Below the pieces are notes generated by a model. It did not search any database, had not been told where the DNA came from, and was given only the letters and a program-made list of their open reading frames with translations. 64,000 nt of DNA from Bacteroidota bacterium (GTDB lineage Bacteria > Bacteroidota > Bacteroidia > NS11-12g > UBA9320), in the NCBI GenBank assembly GCA_016124755.1, contig WGNA01000008.1:62001-126000 (forward strand). Reading direction: 5' to 3'. A program made the translations under genes and the position numbers. This document shows positions 44,559 to 54,153 of this stretch, one piece after another (position 1 is the stretch's first letter; each line of letters begins with the position of its first letter).

Positions 44559-46964
44559 ATGAAAAAAGCCCGATTCATTCTGTTGACTCTTCTTGTTTTA
44601 TTAATTCAGTTACCGGTTCTGAATGCACAAGGTCTTAAACAAACCGTTCGCGGAGTTGTGAAAGATGCCGTTTCTAAACAAGCGCTTTCCGGAGCAACGA
44701 TTTTGGTTAAAAACGATGCACATCAATACGGTTCTATTACGGATGAAAACGGAGCATACTCGATTCCGGATGTTGAAATCGGCCGTTACGATATTGTTTG
44801 TCAGTATGTGGGTTACGAAGAACGCGCCTTATTTCAGGTGGAAGTTACAGCGACAAAAGAAGTGGTTTTGAATTTCGACATGACCGAAGATCTCGCGACT
44901 TTGGGTGTGGCGGAAATCAAATTGAGAAAAGATAAGAGCAAAACAATTAATTCGGATATACGGGTTAGCGGTCGCACATTTTCCATTGAAGAATCGCAGC
45001 GATATGCCGGAAGCAGGGGAGACGTGGCGCGGATGGCGCAGAACTTTGCCGGGGTTCAGGGCGCGAACGACAGCCGAAACGACATCATTGTACGAGGGAA
45101 TTCCCCGATGGGCGTTTTGTATCGGTTGGAAGGAATCGACATCCCGAATCCGAATCACTTTTCTTCTTCGGGAACAACCGGTGGACCGGTGAGCATGCTC
45201 AATAACAATGTTTTATTAAACTCGGATTTTATTTCCGGAGCGTTCCCGGCGGAATACGGAAATGCGAATGCGGCTGTTTTTGATTTGGGAGTTCGGGAAG
45301 GAAATAATGAGAAATACGAATTCCTCGGTCAGATTGGTTTTGCCGGATTTGAAGGCATGGCGGAAGGCCCGTTTAAAAAAGGAAAACAAGCTTCTTTTCT
45401 GATTGATTACCGATATTCATTTTTGGGATTACTCGCTACGATGGGTGTTAATTTTGGCACCGGGGCGGCCATTCCCAAGTATCAGGATTTAACCGTTAAA
45501 CTCAATTTCCCTGATAAACATGGATACACTTCTTTGTTTGCATTAGGTGGAATGAGTCGTATTAAAATATTTCAAAGCGAGCAAACGGGAGATAATTTGT
45601 ACCGCGATGGACAAGAAGATTTAACGTACCGAACGAAAACCGGTGTTGTTGGTTTAACACGGTATCAGCAAATCGGAACAAAAAGCAATATCAAATTTAT
45701 TCTTGCGGTGGATGGTTCTTATACCCGCACCCAACTCGATACTTTTGCATGGAGTACAAACAATGAAATTATAAATTATTCGGGTCGCTACCGGGATGGA
45801 TCATCACAAGGTAAATACAGTTTAAATGTAATTTATACGCACAAGTTTAATGCGAAAGCTTCCATGTCGGCCGGTACCCGTTTGTACGAATATTTCTTTA
45901 ATCTGGAAGACAGTTTTTTTCGTTCTGATCTCAATCGCTGGGTACAGCCGACTAATTTTAATGGAAATACTACTTTATCGCAGACATTCACCAGTTTGAG
46001 TTACCGATTCGGTCCGAGATTAAAAATGAATACCGGAATTAATTACGCATACTTTTTTTATAATAATTCTCAATCATTAGAACCCAGAATTGGCCTCAGT
46101 TATAAAGTGAACGGCCGTTATCAGATAAGTGCCGGAAGTGGTTTACATAGTCAGGTGGTGCCTTTCCGGGTGTATTATGAAAAGTTTACCGATGATTACG
46201 GCCATCAATACACTGCCAATCAGGATGTCACACTTATGAGAAGTTTGCATTTTGTTTTGAGTCATGACGTATCGATTAACAGGAATTCCAGATTAAAGAT
46301 AGAAACCTATTATCAGCATTTATTTAATATTCCAGTTGATAGAGGAGATTGGCCTTCGTATTCAATGCTCAATCAGGGGACGGATTTCGGAGTACAATTC
46401 ACCGATAGTTTGGTGAATAAAGGAACCGGACGTAATTACGGAATTGAATTCACGTTAGAGCGATTTTTATCGAAAGGATTTTATTTCTTAAACACCATTT
46501 CGTTATACCGATCGCTTTATACAGATTATACCGGAGCAGAGCATTCAACTGCATTCGATGGGAAATATGCGATGAATCTCTTGGGCGGAAAAGAATTTTA
46601 TTTCAAACAACGCGAAACCAAATCCGGGTTTAAAAAACCGAGTCTTACGGTTGATATTAAAGCGATGATCAATGGCGGAAAGCGCTATACTCCCATTGAT
46701 GTTTCAAAAAGTGTGGAGCAGGTAAAGACAGTTTACACAGACGATATTTACGGTGCGAAATACAAGGATTACACACGTCTGGATATTCGGATTGCCTATA
46801 AAGTTCAAACCAAAAAAATCACACAGGAGTGGGGAATCGATATTCAAAATGTTACGAATCACCAGAATATTTTTACCCAGCGATTTGATCCGGCAACCGG
46901 TAAAACCTATTATTCGTATCAAACCGGAATTTTGCCAATCGGGATTTATCGGGCAACATTTTAA
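44559..46964 (+). CDS. TonB-dependent outer membrane receptor
   Basis: 801 residues from ATG 44559 (MKKARFILLTLLVLLIQLPVLNAQ, signal peptide). Residues about 28-110 form the carboxypeptidase-regulatory-like domain typical of Bacteroidota receptors (VRGVVKDAVSKQALSGATILVKN, TDENGAYSIPDVEIGRYDIV). A plug follows (VQGANDSRNDIIVRGNSPMGVLYRLEGIDIPNPNHF ... PAEYGNANAAVFDLGVREGN) and a beta-barrel to the C-terminal aromatic (GIYRATF). No SusD partner is nearby, so it is not a classic glycan uptake pair; metal-chelate or peptide uptake is possible. Transcription probably depends on the Crp/Fnr regulator encoded just upstream. A MITE-like element begins 6 bases after the stop. Confidence 0.94.
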   Translation: MKKARFILLTLLVLLIQLPVLNAQGLKQTVRGVVKDAVSKQALSGATILVKNDAHQYGSITDENGAYSIPDVEIGRYDIVCQYVGYEERALFQVEVTATKEVVLNFDMTEDLATLGVAEIKLRKDKSKTINSDIRVSGRTFSIEESQRYAGSRGDVARMAQNFAGVQGANDSRNDIIVRGNSPMGVLYRLEGIDIPNPNHFSSSGTTGGPVSMLNNNVLLNSDFISGAFPAEYGNANAAVFDLGVREGNNEKYEFLGQIGFAGFEGMAEGPFKKGKQASFLIDYRYSFLGLLATMGVNFGTGAAIPKYQDLTVKLNFPDKHGYTSLFALGGMSRIKIFQSEQTGDNLYRDGQEDLTYRTKTGVVGLTRYQQIGTKSNIKFILAVDGSYTRTQLDTFAWSTNNEIINYSGRYRDGSSQGKYSLNVIYTHKFNAKASMSAGTRLYEYFFNLEDSFFRSDLNRWVQPTNFNGNTTLSQTFTSLSYRFGPRLKMNTGINYAYFFYNNSQSLEPRIGLSYKVNGRYQISAGSGLHSQVVPFRVYYEKFTDDYGHQYTANQDVTLMRSLHFVLSHDVSINRNSRLKIETYYQHLFNIPVDRGDWPSYSMLNQGTDFGVQFTDSLVNKGTGRNYGIEFTLERFLSKGFYFLNTISLYRSLYTDYTGAEHSTAFDGKYAMNLLGGKEFYFKQRETKSGFKKPSLTVDIKAMINGGKRYTPIDVSKSVEQVKTVYTDDIYGAKYKDYTRLDIRIAYKVQTKKITQEWGIDIQNVTNHQNIFTQRFDPATGKTYYSYQTGILPIGIYRATF

Positions 46965-46969
46965 AGTAT

Positions 46970-47319
46970 AATGTTTCTTCGTTTGGATGCACAAAATCGC
47001 GCATTGGTTAGGGAACGATTTGTATTCTATTTTCTTCTCACTTGTTTCTTGATAAAGAAGTACGCAAAAAAGGTAGTCGGATAGTAAGCTGTCAATCACC
47101 CTTTTGTATTTGCTAAAAATTTTGTGAACGCAGTAACCAGCACTGTTCCTGATTTTCTACCAAATGGTTAATTCGCGCCGAGTCTATCCCGCTTTTCCGA
47201 CGGCCCACCCTCGCAATCCTATTTTTGTTTTAAGATCGGCTTCACATAATTCATTTTGTTCTTTCTACTACTCAAATAGAAATAATCCACAGGTTAGTTT
47301 AATTAAGAGGAAAAACATT
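46970..47319 (+). mobile_element. MITE-like palindromic element, copy 3 (decayed)
   Basis: 350 bp from AATGTTTCTTCG to AGGAAAAACATT. Clearly homologous to copies 1, 2 and 4 (CTTGATAAAGAAGTACGCAA, GTCGGATAG/TTTTCCGAC, GATTTTCTACCAAATGG), but with many substitutions, so older. No matching flanking 8-mers. It starts 6 bases past the TonB receptor stop. Confidence 0.7.
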
Positions 47320-47683
47320 ATAGGTTCTATCCATTGTGGAGAAATGTTAAGATAATGTGAGTTCTCCAAGATAAAACACACCATCAGCACATAAATATAT
47401 GTCCCATACGGTGAGAGTCGAAGCTCCAAGAATTAACAAATACCAAAACTTCATCGGCAACGGTATGTTTATGGATTTTGATTTTGCTATTGAGATTTTG
47501 ATTTGCAAATCAGAGATTGAGGGAGGGGCGGGGACAAAGCCACCCCTCCCCAGAGTAAAGATAATTGCAATGAATTGAAATCAGGTTAGCGATTGCCAAC
47601 TTAAACACTTAATCGAATTCCATCAAAAAAATGATAAATACTTAAATCATTAAACGATAGGCTTTACATGATCAAAATCAAGT
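47320..47683. other. Intergenic, one GC-rich hairpin
   Basis: GGGAGGGGCGGGG (47523 region) and CCACCCCTCCCC a few bases on form an imperfect hairpin, related to the CCGGGGAGGGGCGG repeats that follow. Nothing else supported. Confidence 0.4.
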
Positions 47684-48270
47684 AACTTTCATCCGGGGAG
47701 GGGCGGCTATTGCCCCGCATTTCTAATTCAGAATTAAGTATTTAAAACCGTGTGGCTATTTGATTTGCGTCTGCAATTCCATTAACTTTCATCCGGGGAG
47801 GGGCGGTTGTTATCCCTAACTTTTTTCGATCAATATTTAATCTTTAATTTCCTCCTGTGATCTGTATAAACGCATGGAACAAACGAACTTATTTCTGTGA
47901 GGTTGCTATTGCCCGCAGAAATTTCAGATCACCCATTCAACCAAAATTCATCCTGTGCTAACCGAACATCCGCGTTCAAATCTCTGCGCCTCTCAACTCT
48001 CTGATTATTAAACCTCCATCTTCCGCGTCCTCTGCGTGAAAAATGGATTTCGCGATACACCCAAAAATCACTCAATAATTTAAGTGTTTAATCTAAACCG
48101 ATTTTTTGTGAGTAACTCTCTAAATGCCGAACTTTCATCCGGGGAGGGGTGGCTATTGCCCCGCATTCGCAACTCAAGATTAAGTACTTAAAAGACCAAT
48201 AAAATTTGTTTTTAAGGCAAGGCGTAAATTATCTTTCATCCGGAGAATAGCGGTTTTTAACCCATGTCTA
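47684..48270. repeat. Four dispersed ACTTTCATCCGGGGAGGGG repeats
   Basis: Copies begin at 47684, 47784, 48130 and, degenerate, 48231. Copies 1 and 3 also share GGCTATTGCCCCGCATT and an AAGTAYTTAAAA end about 60 bases on. Between copies 2 and 3 there is a fragment of the CGCAGAG-type dispersed repeat (about 47990-48055). No gene in the 46965-48591 spacer. Confidence 0.7.
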
Positions 48271-48591
48271 AAACGCTAGACCAAATTCGATCAGGTTTTG
48301 ATACTCTGTTATTCTCAAGATTTCGAATGCCCTCCTGTTTATTTAATTCTTATTCGTTGTGGGCCAATATCTCATTTTTACATCAGACTTATTCATGAAG
48401 GATAAACATACAGGAATCTTTCTGATGAAGGTTCTATTGTTTTATGTTCTCGGTAAGAACAAAAGTCATGTTGCCGGAAAATACCGTGGTTATTAAAAAT
48501 TTGATCGGCTTAGAATGATAATTGAAAAATCAATTCACCTGCTAATTGCTTAATACTTTTGTATGTCAGTTAAGCATGGGAACCCATTTTT

Positions 48592-49284
48592 TCACTCCGA
48601 ACTACGCGACTCTTCTTCATCCGTTGCAAATGATTCTTTGAATTTTCCGAAATACCGTGAGATCAACAATCCGCCACTGAATACATTTATTTTGGAGGTA
48701 TACAACATCTGACTTACTCCCAGACCTAATTCCCATCGTTTGTTTTTACCCAGACCGGTTGTTATCTCGTATTTTAAAACAACACCTGTGTTAAAATTAA
48801 ATTGGTCTGGGCCGAAGAATGCATCCTGATCTGCTGTTAAAATTCTTTCCGTAATCAGATATCTTTCGCTTAATCCGCAATAAAAACGCTGATTGAAATG
48901 TGTACCTTGAATCAATTTCCCAACTATGAAATTAAGAGTGAATTCGTCTCTGTAAAATGGTTTTGGGTATTTTCCACCGGTCTGCCAGAAATCGATGGCC
49001 GGTGCGATTCTCGTTTCGGCTGCCCATATCCAGTTGGTGATTTTATCTTCTCTCGAAATGCTGATTTGCGGTATTAGCAAATTGGTTGCTAAAATGCGGC
49101 CAAAACGTTCGTTTCTCTGCCAGTCAGGTGCACCGATAAAATTGGATTTAAGATATCGTACGTCTGAATAAATGGGATAACCATTCTGATTTGAAATGCG
49201 CCATCTATAACGGCCGGGTTTTTCAGAAGCATGACCAAGAATAGGTGTCAGCAAAAGCAGATACAACAGACAGGTAGGTTTCAT
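48592..49284 (-). CDS. Secreted protein, probably an outer membrane beta-barrel, unknown function
   Basis: 230 residues; signal peptide MKPTCLLYLLLLTPILGHA. The rest alternates aromatic and polar residues in short strands (RYRWRISNQNGYPIYSDVRY, TNWIWAAETRIAPAIDFW, FTLNFIVGKLI, VVLKYEITTGLG, LGLGVSQMLYTSKINVFSGGLLISRYF), as in small outer membrane barrels. It reads in the same direction as the broken outer membrane protein gene upstream (69-base gap), and both may have formed one operon. No family recognised. Confidence 0.75.
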   Translation of the reverse strand: MKPTCLLYLLLLTPILGHASEKPGRYRWRISNQNGYPIYSDVRYLKSNFIGAPDWQRNERFGRILATNLLIPQISISREDKITNWIWAAETRIAPAIDFWQTGGKYPKPFYRDEFTLNFIVGKLIQGTHFNQRFYCGLSERYLITERILTADQDAFFGPDQFNFNTGVVLKYEITTGLGKNKRWELGLGVSQMLYTSKINVFSGGLLISRYFGKFKESFATDEEESRSSE

Positions 49285-49352
49285 ACACTAAACTAAACAT
49301 AATTTTGGTGCAAAACCAAACTTTGGTTTAACCTTCCAAATGATATTCGGAT

Positions 49353-50093
49353 TTATTGTTGGGGCCCAATTAGATCAGATCCCTGAACCGCAATTTTTTT
49401 ATTCAACCCCCAAACAGCATAAAACTGAAAATTTGATCCGTAGTTTTTATTCAATGGATTTAATTGCAAGGAAAGTCCCAGACCCAATTGATGTTTGATC
49501 AAAAAGTGTCTTTCATAATTAAATGAGTAATAAAATGCATTTAATTTTTCTGACTTGTTAAATGTATAATAAGATGAATGTCCTGCAGTTGGGGGAATTT
49601 GAACAAAAGAGTTCCAAGTGATATTCCGGAACACATAACCAATACCTGCAGATACCAGATTCTTTTTGTCTCTGGATGAAAATCTGTAACTGAGTATCGG
49701 AGATATATCAAGAAAAGTCGCTTGTTTCAGTAGTGTGTCTCCAATCTGTAGGTTAATATATCGTGGGACTAATGCCGGATCGAACCCGAATGTTTTCATC
49801 CTGGCAAATTCAAATCCTCCATATTAACCGCGGAATATCCTTATGCCTGAAGTAATCCCGATTCCACTGAAATTTAATGCGGTGGAACCTTCACCGGCAG
49901 CTTGTTCAACAGATTGATCGTAACTCAAAGCGTGGCCTTTAGGATCCAAATAAATATAGGCCCTTTCCTGAGCACATACTGTTTGTTGCCAGAGGCAAAT
50001 CATGGCTCCGAAAGCAAATGGCAAACATTTATTGAAAATGAATTTCAGGAATCCATTTGAATCTTTTGGAATTGAGATTAACACATATTGCAT
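49353..50093 (-). pseudogene. Outer membrane beta-barrel-like protein broken by one in-frame stop
   Basis: Two pieces lie in the same frame: 50093-49824 (signal FNKCLPFAFGAMICLWQQTVCAQ, then mature sequence ending SGIGITSGIRIFRG) and 49823-49353 (YGGFEFARMKTFGFDPALVP and onward through FLDISPILSYRFSS, LVSAGIGYVFRNITW, HQLGLGLSLQLNP). Only a TAA at 49826-49824 separates them, inside what reads as one transmembrane strand (GIRIFRG, stop, YGGFEFAR). The intact product would be about 246 residues. The second piece keeps an ATG but has no export signal, so function is probably lost unless the stop is a sequencing error or is suppressed. Confidence 0.75.
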
Positions 50094-50209
50094 AGTTTCT
50101 CATTTAAGGAATTATATGCAATATCCTGAAAAAATTACTTTCCCTACAACTGTCGTTTATCGCACATTGTTAGTGTTGGATTTCCGGATGTAGATCGGGT
50201 CAGCCGAAA

Positions 50210-51274
50210 TCAACTCCCGGTTGGAAGTATTTGCTCAATGCTTTTTGTGGAACCGGATTTTTCCGGAACCGCAGTTGCCGGTCGGCGATGTAGTTGTTCC
50301 TGTAAAACCGTATCCAGAATTTTTGAGGTCTGATCCGGATAGTCAACATCTATCCTGTTTTTATCCGCAAGCCAGTCGGCGATGGTAAAGAGTGATTGTT
50401 CGTTTAGTTTTTTAATTACCGGAACACCCAATTTTTTTAATGCTGCGGCATTACAGTGCTGCTCGTACTGCATGCGCATCGGAATTACCAAAACTTTTTT
50501 ACCCATATACAATGCTTCTGCAGGTGTTTCAAAACCTGCCCCGCAGAACACACCTTCACAACTAGCCAGGCTTTTTACGAATGCTTCGTTATTTACAGGC
50601 ATGATGTGAATGTTGCCGTGATTGTATGATTCTTTGGTATGCTTCGAGAAAACTTCCCATTTCAAATCCGCGAAATTGGAAAGATAATGAATGATTGTTT
50701 CATCTCCGTACGCCGGCAGGTAAACCGTGTAATGGCCGTTCTCGGTAACAACCTGTTCCCGGATCTGATCGCGGATCACCGGGGTAAAAATGCGTTTGTC
50801 GTAACTTTCGAAATGAAATCCGTATCGCGCGTCAACCGGAGCATAGCGGTGCAAAACCAATTTTCCGATAAGGTCGGTTCGTTTTGGTTTTGGTGCATTC
50901 GGATGAATTACGGCAGACTGATGACTTAACGAAATGCATTTAACTCCTTTGCGTTTTGCCGCCCATGCCGAAACCGGTTCAAAATCATTAATAACCAGAT
51001 CGTATTGTTCGATCGGGAAGTTTCGAACCTCCTTCATAAATCGGATCAGGCTGTTTCGTTTCCAGGTTTCTGTGTAATCAATTCCGCCTTTCTGACCGAA
51101 GATAAAACTCATCCCTTTCAAATTGTATTGAACCGGAAAAGGCAATTTAATGTCGGCCTGAATTCCACTTATTAAAACGTCGGTTTCTACTTTTTTACGG
51201 AGGAGGGGAACAATCTCCAAAGCTCGACTTACATGTCCGTTTCCTGTTCCCTGAATGGCATATAATATTTTCAT
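50210..51274 (-). CDS. Glycosyltransferase, MurG-like (GT-B) family
   Basis: 354 residues. N-terminal Rossmann loop MKILYAIQGTGNGHVSRALEIVPLLRKK is the glycine-rich start of GT-B enzymes. The C-terminal half has the donor-site region GVFCGAGFETPAEALYMGKKVLVIPMRMQYEQHCNAAALKKLG, typical of the GT28/UGT fold (PAEAL, P....EQ..NA). It would transfer a nucleotide-activated sugar, probably to a lipid. It overlaps the upstream LpxH-like phosphoesterase gene by 4 bases (ATGA), so the pair likely acts on a common envelope lipid. Exact substrate not determinable. Confidence 0.9.
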   Translation of the reverse strand: MKILYAIQGTGNGHVSRALEIVPLLRKKVETDVLISGIQADIKLPFPVQYNLKGMSFIFGQKGGIDYTETWKRNSLIRFMKEVRNFPIEQYDLVINDFEPVSAWAAKRKGVKCISLSHQSAVIHPNAPKPKRTDLIGKLVLHRYAPVDARYGFHFESYDKRIFTPVIRDQIREQVVTENGHYTVYLPAYGDETIIHYLSNFADLKWEVFSKHTKESYNHGNIHIMPVNNEAFVKSLASCEGVFCGAGFETPAEALYMGKKVLVIPMRMQYEQHCNAAALKKLGVPVIKKLNEQSLFTIADWLADKNRIDVDYPDQTSKILDTVLQEQLHRRPATAVPEKSGSTKSIEQILPTGS

Positions 51275-52167
51275 GATAAGGTTGTGGGTTCGATATTATG
51301 AGAACTCAAAAACTCTTTTAACATTTCATTAAAGAGCTCTTTGTTTTTATACCCTGCTTTTCCGGTGGCATCGAGATCCAGATTTTTGATTTCCTCCATG
51401 TTCTGGGCAATGGGATCCTTCATATATTCATAAAGCGACCAGGAGCCTTTGTGGTATTCTAATGAGGTTAGATTTTCAATCCAGTCTCCGGAATTGAGAT
51501 ATTTCACTCTCTTTCCATCAGCCCGTATGATGGTCTTCATTTGCGGGTGATGAATGTGTCCGCAGATTACATATTCGTATCCGTTGGAAATAGCGATATC
51601 GGCCGCGGTTTCTTCAAAATTATTAATGAATTTAACCGCACTTTTAACACTGTTTTTGATCTTTTTGGAAAGTGAAATTCTTCTTCCGCCCAAACGTTCA
51701 CTGCACCAGTTTACGAACGTGTTTATATGTATTAAAAGGTCGTAACCAAAGCCGCCGAGTTTAGCGAGCCATTTAGAATACTGCATGGTAACATCGAAAA
51801 CATCGCCATGAAAAATCCAGGCTTTTTCACCATTGAGATCCAGCATTACCTTGTTTACAATTTCTAATGTTCCGAGACGCATTCCCGTAAATTTCCGGAG
51901 CATTTCGTCGTGGTTACCGGTAACGTAATACACCTTCGTTCCCTTTGCAACCAGCGATGCTATATACATCAGCACTTCCATGTGCGATTTAGGAAAATAG
52001 CGTTTTGAGAACTGCCACATGTCGATGATGTCGCCGTTTAGCACCAACGTTTTGGGCTTGATGGTTTTGAGGTAGTTGAGTACTTCTTTCCCCCGGCAGC
52101 CGTATGTCCCCAAATGAATATCGGAGATTACAACCAGATCGACTTTTCTCTTTTTAAATTTCTTCAT
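51271..52167 (-). CDS. LpxH-like metallophosphoesterase (UDP-2,3-diacylglucosamine diphosphatase family)
   Basis: 298 residues. All five metallophosphoesterase motifs are present: SDIHLG (Asp15, His17), LNGDIIDMW, TGNHDE, FHGDVFD and CGHIHHP. The layout with a helical insertion between motifs 4 and 5 (LIHINTFVNWCSERLGGRRISLSKKIKNSVKSAVKF in part) matches the calcineurin-like LpxH/LpxH2 group that hydrolyses UDP-diacylglucosamine in lipid A synthesis. The C-terminal tail (about 60 residues past GDWIEN) is longer than in E. coli LpxH. It is translationally coupled by a 4-base overlap to the glycosyltransferase gene. A role in another nucleotide-linked lipid is the alternative. Confidence 0.88.
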   Translation of the reverse strand: MKKFKKRKVDLVVISDIHLGTYGCRGKEVLNYLKTIKPKTLVLNGDIIDMWQFSKRYFPKSHMEVLMYIASLVAKGTKVYYVTGNHDEMLRKFTGMRLGTLEIVNKVMLDLNGEKAWIFHGDVFDVTMQYSKWLAKLGGFGYDLLIHINTFVNWCSERLGGRRISLSKKIKNSVKSAVKFINNFEETAADIAISNGYEYVICGHIHHPQMKTIIRADGKRVKYLNSGDWIENLTSLEYHKGSWSLYEYMKDPIAQNMEEIKNLDLDATGKAGYKNKELFNEMLKEFLSSHNIEPTTLS

Positions 52168-52338
52168 CGTATACTTCTGTTTACCAAAATGGCCCGAACT
52201 GGATGATGAAAAATGTTCATCGGCAGGGTGCTAATTTTTGAAAAACATAGAGGCAAAAGACGAGTCGCATTGTTAGCGGAGAGTGAAGTCATTCTTATCA
52301 CAACATCACCACGACACATTGTGAGATTTTATAGACGA

Positions 52339-52368
52339 TTGCACCATGTTATGAAATAGATATATTTG
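52339..52368 (+). promoter_or_regulatory. Bacteroidota-type promoter of the two-component genes
   Basis: TTG at 52339-52341 and TATATTTG at 52361-52368 with 19 bases between match TTG-N19-TAnnTTTG. It ends 8 bases before the ATG at 52377, so the mRNA would be nearly leaderless or use a later ATG (52431). Confidence 0.55.
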
Positions 52369-52376
52369 ATCCGGGC

Positions 52377-54152
52377 ATGAAATTCAGTTGTTTACGTCTT
52401 CGGTTATTGTTCTTAAGCAGGTATCTCGTGATGGGTTTTATGCTGCTGGTATGCACATTCGTGGATAACTATAGTCTGGCGCAATCCGGCGATTATGAAT
52501 TGCATGTTTATGATTCTGCTTTAAAGAAAAAAATTCTTTCTCTTGAGAAGTTCAAACAGGAAAAAGACAGTGAAAATGTGATTAAAATTCTTACGGATAT
52601 TTCGGATCTGTATTATACCGAAAGCCAGTACGCATCGGTTCAGAAATATCTTCTTGAAGCGAAACGGTATGTGCGAAGAAATTCTCCCTGTTCCGAATCT
52701 CTTTCGATTGAACTAAACCTCGCAAGACTGATGTATTCCATTCAGGAAAAACCGGATGCACTGCGCCTTTTGGAGAAAAATTATAACAGTGTTTTTAGTT
52801 GCGGAGATAAAAATCTTCAATTCCACATTGTATATTATATGGGGGTTGTCACCTACGAAATGGGCATGATTGATTCGGCTAAAATGTATCTGGAACAATC
52901 ACTGAAACTGGCCAAGGAACTGGGGAAAATTAAAAGCATGAGTCAGTGTCACAGTATTTTTGGTGAAATGTATTTGTACCGGGTGCAAAATAATAAACTG
53001 GCAAAACTCCATATCGATTCGGCTCTGGCACTTGCTAAGGTAAGCGGCGATAAGAACGCCATCGCTTTTGCCCACATCAAAATGGCGATGTTTTATACTA
53101 AAGTTAAAATGTATGATTCCAGTTTGGTGCATCTCGACACGAGTGAAATGCTATTCACCGAAATGGGTTCTCTTCGGGATATTGTTTACGTGCGGCACAA
53201 CAGGGCAGATATTTACCGAAACCAAAATAATTCTGAGTTGACTTTTCAAACATTAATAAGTTTGTTTGGTCTTTACGATACCATATTTAAGCGGGAGAAA
53301 CTGGCAGATGTAAGCCATTACAGGACTTTATACGAAACTGAAAAAAAAGAACAGGAAAATCTGCAGTTAAATATTCAGAATCAAAAAGTCATTAACCGGA
53401 ATAAAAGTCTCGTCGCGTATTTTTCATTAGGTGTCGCAGTTCTGGTTTTAATAGGAACTTTTATTTTTTGGCGGAATCGAAAAAAGAGTTTGCTGGAACG
53501 GGAAAGGCTTCAGCAGAAGATGCTGAATGCCATAATAGAAGCGGAGGAAAAAGAAAGAGTGCGTATTGCCAAAGATTTGCACGATGGAGTCGGTCAACTT
53601 ATTACCATGGCGCGATTGCACGTTTCTTCCATTGAAGATGAGGTCCCGGAGGAGATAAATCATTCTATCACCACTTCATTAAAAACACTCGACAACGCTA
53701 TTGAAGAAGTGCGGAATGTAAGTCATGACCTTATGCCCGGTGTTTTAGTTGAACTCGGATTGGTGGCGGCGCTGAGGCAATTGGCAGGGAATCTCAATAC
53801 TTCCGGATTAATTGCGGTGCATCTCCGGTGCGAAACCGAACACGAACGATTTCACCGGTCGTCGGAACTGGCATTGTATCGCGTGGTTCAGGAAGTAACC
53901 AATAACATGATACGTCATTCGGAGGCAACTGAAATCCATATTTTATTAAAAGAAAAGGAGGGAAGTCTTTTGCTCAAGATATCCGACAACGGTAAGGGTT
54001 TCGATGTATCATTAATTCCCCAATCCAAAGGAATCGGATGGAGAAACATTCTCTCCAGAATACAGATGATTAACGGCAAAGTGGATATTCGCTCCGGAGC
54101 CATCAGCGGAACCGAAGTAGAAGTGAAACTTCCAATTCAAAACTCAAATTAA
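52377..54152 (+). CDS. Sensor histidine kinase, NarL-partner type, with periplasmic TPR region
   Basis: 591 residues. Hydrophobic N-terminus (YLVMGFMLLVCTFVDNYSLAQ) exports a TPR-like helical sensor region of about 300 residues (repeats such as YESQYASVQKYLLEAKRY and GMIDSAKMYLEQSLKLAKEL). One membrane span (SLVAYFSLGVAVLVLIGTFIFW, about 343-365) precedes a coiled-coil and the HisKA_3 dimerisation/phosphoacceptor helix RIAKDLHDGVGQL with His402, then the ATPase domain (LYRVVQEVTNNMIRHSEAT, LLKISDNGKGF, GIGWRNILSRI). It should phosphorylate the regulator encoded 1 base further on. Signal unknown. The ATG at 52377 lies close to the promoter; 52431 is an alternative start. Confidence 0.93.
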   Translation: MKFSCLRLRLLFLSRYLVMGFMLLVCTFVDNYSLAQSGDYELHVYDSALKKKILSLEKFKQEKDSENVIKILTDISDLYYTESQYASVQKYLLEAKRYVRRNSPCSESLSIELNLARLMYSIQEKPDALRLLEKNYNSVFSCGDKNLQFHIVYYMGVVTYEMGMIDSAKMYLEQSLKLAKELGKIKSMSQCHSIFGEMYLYRVQNNKLAKLHIDSALALAKVSGDKNAIAFAHIKMAMFYTKVKMYDSSLVHLDTSEMLFTEMGSLRDIVYVRHNRADIYRNQNNSELTFQTLISLFGLYDTIFKREKLADVSHYRTLYETEKKEQENLQLNIQNQKVINRNKSLVAYFSLGVAVLVLIGTFIFWRNRKKSLLERERLQQKMLNAIIEAEEKERVRIAKDLHDGVGQLITMARLHVSSIEDEVPEEINHSITTSLKTLDNAIEEVRNVSHDLMPGVLVELGLVAALRQLAGNLNTSGLIAVHLRCETEHERFHRSSELALYRVVQEVTNNMIRHSEATEIHILLKEKEGSLLLKISDNGKGFDVSLIPQSKGIGWRNILSRIQMINGKVDIRSGAISGTEVEVKLPIQNSN

Positions 54153-54153
54153 T

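Noticed and set aside
47164-47355. Forward frame in 47.2-47.4 kb
   Set aside because: Lies inside MITE copy 3 and is not preserved in the other copies.
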